NCBI GenBank assembly: GCA_913054215.1
Contig: CAJXJE010000034.1
Coordinates: forward strand, 1 to 7,775
From: an uncultured Candidatus Peregrinibacteria bacterium
GTDB taxonomy: Bacteria; Patescibacteriota; Gracilibacteria; Peribacterales; Peribacteraceae
Length of the DNA: 7,775 nucleotides
Direction: 5' to 3'
Both the position numbers and the translations under genes were made by a program. Numbering within the stretch: position 1 is the first letter of the stretch; each line of letters starts with the position of its first letter. This document shows, one piece after another, positions 6,360 to 7,775 of this stretch. The notes beneath the pieces were generated by a model, which saw only the letters and a program-made list of their open reading frames with translations, was not told the DNA's origin and did not search any database.

Positions 6360-7355
6360 ATGACTCACACTGACCCCAAAGACGAGATGAAGAAATTCGA
6401 GGAGAAAAACCGCTCAAAACGAGAGGGGCTTTCTGGTAAACAAGCTGCACGAAAACTCGACTCGGCGAAAGAGGCATCCAAAGCGGACAAGTGGGCAAAG
6501 AGGCAAATCAAAAGAAGAGAAGCAAAAGACGAAGCAGGAAAGCAGAGACAGAAATATTATAAAAAGCGCCAAAAAAAAGAGCGTAAAGAGTATGAGGAAT
6601 TTCGGGAAAAGAAGGATGCGGAAGCAAACAAACTGATAGAAACAAAGGCAAAACGAATGAAAGATCGCGAAGCACAATTGCAATATCTAAAAGAGATGAG
6701 TATTAGAAATCGCTGGCAGATTATGCGTGATAAGCGTGAAGATGAAGTGGAAAATATAAAAAAGAAGTCCAAACTCGAGGCAGACCGAGGAGCAAAGCGC
6801 AAGAAGCTCGATGCAGATTCTGAGGAAAGGCGTGCAAAGAAAAACACAGAGAAGGTTGCGCGCAAAGACCGAGGTGCAGCGGATATTTACGAAAAAGACC
6901 ACACCGAACGCATTCGAAAAGAAGCACGAGCTCAGCAGCAAAAACTTAAGATAAAAGAGCGCACCGAAGAAGACCAGCTCGATGGAAAAATCCTACGTCA
7001 ACGAGCAATAGCAGAAAGCTACGCAAACCCCATGCAGAAAAGAACTGAGCTGCGAAAGGTATCGACGATGGAAGAGCGCGAACGAAAGAAGGTCCGTATG
7101 AAGTATATAAAACTAGAACAAGACACCGAGGTAGATGCCAATAAAGATATTCAGATCGTCAAAAAGGAGGCGCACAAAATGCATAGCAAGGCTTCCATGG
7201 GTGAACGCAAGTCCAAGCTCCAGCTAGAAGAAACTACACGCAGAAAGAAGCGCCGAGCAGACAAAAATGCCTCGCAAAAGAAGAAGACTGCAGATGACGC
7301 AGAAAAGGAAATGATGGCCGATTTGCCGGTTATGCCTACGGGAGACGAGGAGTAA
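6360..7355 (+). CDS. Highly charged, helical protein of unknown function
   Basis: I do not recognise a family. The 331 residues include, by hand count, about 65 Lys, 38 Arg, 44 Glu and 25 Asp: roughly 52 percent charged with a net charge near +34. There is no Cys, only four Pro, and no signal peptide or membrane segment, so it is probably cytoplasmic. Long stretches with few hydrophobic residues, for example KKRQKKERKEYEEF near residue 68, suggest an extended single alpha helix or loose coiled coil; Asn-Pro near residues 223-224 may mark a break. The C-terminus turns acidic (ends MPTGDEE). A basic rod like this could bind nucleic acid or ribosomes, but that is inference from charge alone. The ATG lies one base after the aspS TAG, implying cotranscription and translational coupling. 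An in-frame TTG at 6339 is a less likely start. It has sustained coding-like composition and stops at TAA. Confidence 0.85.
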   Translation: MTHTDPKDEMKKFEEKNRSKREGLSGKQAARKLDSAKEASKADKWAKRQIKRREAKDEAGKQRQKYYKKRQKKERKEYEEFREKKDAEANKLIETKAKRMKDREAQLQYLKEMSIRNRWQIMRDKREDEVENIKKKSKLEADRGAKRKKLDADSEERRAKKNTEKVARKDRGAADIYEKDHTERIRKEARAQQQKLKIKERTEEDQLDGKILRQRAIAESYANPMQKRTELRKVSTMEERERKKVRMKYIKLEQDTEVDANKDIQIVKKEAHKMHSKASMGERKSKLQLEETTRRKKRRADKNASQKKKTADDAEKEMMADLPVMPTGDEE

Positions 7356-7387
7356 ATAGATAGCTATGCTTGGTGCCGGGAAGAGGA

Positions 7388-7415
7388 CCCTTCGACTTTG
7401 TCTCAGGACAAGCTC
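7388..7415. repeat. resembles a widespread dispersed palindromic repeat
   Basis: The stretch beginning CCCTTCGACTTTGTCTCAGG and ending CAAGCTC has the look of the short CTTCGAC...CAAGCTC element found scattered in many bacterial genomes; this is recall of a pattern, not a search result. TTGTC (7398-7402) and GACAA (7407-7411) form a small stem with a TCAG loop, extended by one G-U pair. It sits between two convergent genes, where it might act as a bidirectional terminator, although no T-tract follows on either side. The rest of the 66-base gap shows nothing clear. Confidence 0.4.
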
Positions 7416-7421
7416 AAAAGC

Positions 7422-7664
7422 CTACAATTGCCATAAATGCTCTTTCTTCTCACGACGCCAGCCCTTAATTTCTTTTTCGCGCTTTCTTGCTGACATGCGA
7501 TCAGGTTGATTTTCTGACCATAGTAATGATTGTATAGGAATTTTCCTTGTATGAGCACAAGCTATTCTTTCCTCGTGCTCCTTAATTCTCCTTTTCAAAT
7601 TGTTAGTGAATCCTACGTAATAAGATCCATCTTGAAGTTCGAGTATGTACACTGAATATACCAT
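7422..7664 (-). CDS. GIY-YIG nuclease domain protein (COG2827/UPF0213-like)
   Basis: This 80-residue protein is a stand-alone GIY-YIG (URI) domain. The two signature strands are VYSVYIL (residues 2-8) and SYYVG (14-18), followed by the alpha-helix LKRRIKEH (23-30) with the catalytic-type Arg, and a C-terminal KREKEIKGW (61-69) with the metal-binding-type Glu. Family members of this size are predicted single-strand or structure-specific nucleases with mostly unknown physiological roles. The ATG at 7664 fits the usual short N-terminus; an in-frame TTG at 7673 would add three residues. The gene converges on the charged-protein gene. Its promoter region borders the 34-bp tandem repeats. It stops at TAG. 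The fold is clear; the function is not. Confidence 0.88.
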   Translation of the reverse strand: MVYSVYILELQDGSYYVGFTNNLKRRIKEHEERIACAHTRKIPIQSLLWSENQPDRMSARKREKEIKGWRREKKEHLWQL

Positions 7665-7672
7665 AGCAAGCA

Positions 7673-7681
7673 ATCATAGCA
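7673..7681 (-). promoter_or_regulatory. candidate extended -10 promoter for the GIY-YIG gene
   Basis: Read on the minus strand, TGCTATGAT is an extended -10 (TGn plus TATGAT, five of six to consensus). It ends eight bases before the ATG at 7664, again predicting a transcript that starts at or next to the start codon. No Shine-Dalgarno is present. A -35 would fall inside the first 34-bp repeat, where none is convincing. Confidence 0.4.
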
Positions 7682-7686
7682 GAAAC

Positions 7687-7775
7687 GGCTTGCCATGAGG
7701 ATAGGTTCGATGACTTGGATGGCTTGCCATGAGGATAGGTTCGATGACTTGGATGGCTTGCCATGAGGATAGGTT
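7687..7775. repeat. 34-bp perfect tandem repeat, at least 2.6 copies
   Basis: Copies start at 7687 (GGCTTGCCATGAGGATAG...), 7721 and 7755 with no mismatches; the third is cut by the window end, so the array may continue. There are no unique spacers, so it is not CRISPR. Each junction forms ATGGCTTGCCAT, a near-perfect dyad (ATGGC/GCCAT). The unit length is not a multiple of three and reading frames meet stops, so it is unlikely to be coding. Confidence 0.93.

Noticed and set aside
6414..6941. Several minus-strand open frames rich in Phe, Leu, Ser and Cys that look like membrane segments
   Set aside because: They are reverse readings of the Lys/Glu/Arg codons of the charged protein gene; the plus-strand frame is longer and coupled to aspS.
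7687..7775. CRISPR array
   Set aside because: The 34-bp units are directly adjacent with no variable spacers, and no cas gene is present.

Overview
This window looks like a chromosomal segment from a Candidate Phyla Radiation (Patescibacteria-type) bacterium or a close relative. The lineage call is inference from the gene set, the lack of Shine-Dalgarno sequences before most genes, a very charged protein of unknown function, a COG2827-type GIY-YIG nuclease, and short tandem repeats in almost every intergenic gap. UGA works as a normal stop: dnaE and nrdR both end in TGA at the expected family lengths. This argues against the UGA=Gly code of Gracilibacteria and Absconditabacteria. Base composition is moderate, with no obvious island of foreign composition.

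Layout, left to right. (1) Bases 1-3284, + strand: the 3' part of dnaE, the replicative DNA polymerase III alpha subunit; its N-terminus lies outside the window. (2) 3285-3373: a gap with a 16-bp tandem repeat, a TATAAT box, and an inverted relative of the same repeat. (3) 3374-3991, +: tsaC/sua5-type threonylcarbamoyl-AMP synthase, interrupted by a perfect 14-bp tandem duplication in an expanded loop. (4) 3992-4030: a 7-bp repeat x3, then a -10-like box just before nrdR. (5) 4031-4474, +: nrdR, the ribonucleotide reductase repressor. (6) 4473-4554: a striking foldback made of two facing arrays of 9-bp units, followed by a promoter-like element that predicts a leaderless aspS message. (7) 4601-6358, +: aspS, with the residues expected of a non-discriminating (Asp/Asn) enzyme. 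(8) 6360-7355, +: a 331-residue protein, more than half charged residues, starting one base after the aspS stop. (9) 7356-7421: a convergent gap with a short sequence that resembles a widespread dispersed palindromic repeat. (10) 7422-7664, - strand: a small GIY-YIG nuclease-domain protein, apparently leaderless. (11) 7687-7775: a perfect 34-bp tandem repeat running off the window end.

The genes are core housekeeping: DNA replication (dnaE), dNTP supply control (nrdR), tRNA t6A modification (tsaC) and tRNA-Asp/Asn charging (aspS). They do not form one obvious pathway. The unexplained material is the set of five unrelated short repeat arrays, two with facing inverted halves, and the charged protein that appears translationally coupled to aspS. 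I see no classical mobile element, CRISPR array, rRNA or tRNA gene.
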